Positions 6,935 to 7,024 of a DNA stretch of 7,024 bases are shown here, piece after piece. Where the stretch lies: assembly GCA_031276105.1 (NCBI GenBank), contig JAISNS010000213.1:1-7024 (forward strand), written 5' to 3'. A program made the translations under genes and the position numbers. The stretch is from Dysgonamonadaceae bacterium (GTDB lineage: Bacteria > Bacteroidota > Bacteroidia > Bacteroidales > Azobacteroidaceae). Positions within the stretch are counted from its first letter, which is position 1, and the number at the start of each line of letters is the position of its first letter. The notes below the pieces were generated by a model. It was not told where the DNA came from. It did no database searches and saw only the letters and a program-made list of their open reading frames with translations.

Positions 6935-7024
6935 ATGAAAAAGTTTGAAATAATTGAAGAAGGTAGATTGAGTAAATTAGAAATGAATAAAGTGCTTGGC
7001 GGTGACACGGCTTCATCATCATAC
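6935..7024 (+). CDS. GG-leader natural product (RiPP) precursor peptide, partial
   Basis: The first 30 codons are present and the window ends inside the gene. The peptide begins MKKFEIIEEGRLSKLEMNKV and continues LGGDTASSSY. The block LSKLEMNKVLGG (12-23) is the hallmark of Bacteroidetes double-glycine leaders: a Leu-Ser-Lys start, a Glu-Met pair, then a hydrophobic residue and Gly-Gly. In this family (the TIGR04149 / GG_sam_targ_CFB type) the leader is recognised by a modifying enzyme, often a radical SAM protein, and removed after GG by a C39 peptidase-exporter. The core would start at Asp24 and is Ser/Thr-rich so far. The modified residues cannot be known, because the core runs off the edge. 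The C39 remnant and S41 gene just upstream fit this context. Confidence 0.75.
   Translation, partial: MKKFEIIEEGRLSKLEMNKVLGGDTASSSY

Noticed and set aside
6783..7022. 79-codon minus-strand frame opposite the peptide gene
   Set aside because: Its product is a low-complexity Phe/Leu/Ile run produced by the AT-rich leader, and it is antisense to the clearly recognisable GG-leader frame.
1..7024. CRISPR array, tRNA or rRNA genes
   Set aside because: I saw no regularly spaced identical repeats with unique spacers, no cloverleaf with a TTC arm, and no rRNA-like conserved stretches on either strand.

Overview
The window looks like a chromosomal piece from the Bacteroidota, most likely a member of the Bacteroidales. 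Three things support this. Promoter boxes of the Bacteroidetes type (TAnnTTTG) precede several transcription units. Shine-Dalgarno sequences are absent. The proteins also have a family-typical look, for example the [10 protein letters not shown] active-site stretch in DXS and a GG-type leader peptide at the right edge. No species can be named from the sequence alone.

Layout: (1) Bases 1-319 are a regulatory and intergenic stretch. It holds a convincing leftward promoter (minus strand, 111-142), a 10-bp perfect hairpin (21-45), a degenerate ATCCG tandem repeat (189-227) and the -7 box of the rightward operon (294-301). A leftward gene probably begins just inside or beyond the left edge. (2) Bases 320-5014 hold a tight housekeeping operon, dxs-trkA-trkH. 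DXS makes 1-deoxy-D-xylulose 5-phosphate, the first step of the MEP isoprenoid pathway. TrkA and TrkH are the NAD-binding regulatory subunit and the membrane subunit of a Trk potassium uptake system. dxs and trkA overlap by four bases (ATGA), and trkA and trkH are 7 bases apart. (3) Bases 5015-5315 hold a promoter-like box, an 18-bp inverted repeat followed by T tracts, a second perfect hairpin, and what looks like the decayed 5' end of the next gene. (4) Bases 5316-6569 are a visibly more AT-rich ORF for an S41 (tricorn/CtpA-like) peptidase. Its N-terminus is probably lost: recognisable family sequence runs upstream of the ATG through in-frame stops. (5) Bases 6570-6934 are AT-rich and contain a GC-richer island. 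That island encodes a degenerate start of a C39 bacteriocin-processing peptidase (Gln and Cys at the right spacing, then a deletion and frameshift), followed by a promoter box and a long leader. (6) Bases 6935-7024 are the start of a GG-leader (double-glycine) peptide gene, cut by the window edge. It resembles the Bacteroidetes ribosomal natural-product precursors often called GG_sam_targ_CFB / TIGR04149.

Interpretation: the left two thirds is conserved core genome. The right third looks like the edge of a peptide natural-product (RiPP or bacteriocin-like) locus, where a leader-cleaving C39 exporter and an S41 peptidase have partly decayed while a precursor gene remains. The main novelty is this boundary. 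The decisive genes (modification enzyme, intact exporter, further precursors) would lie to the right of the window.
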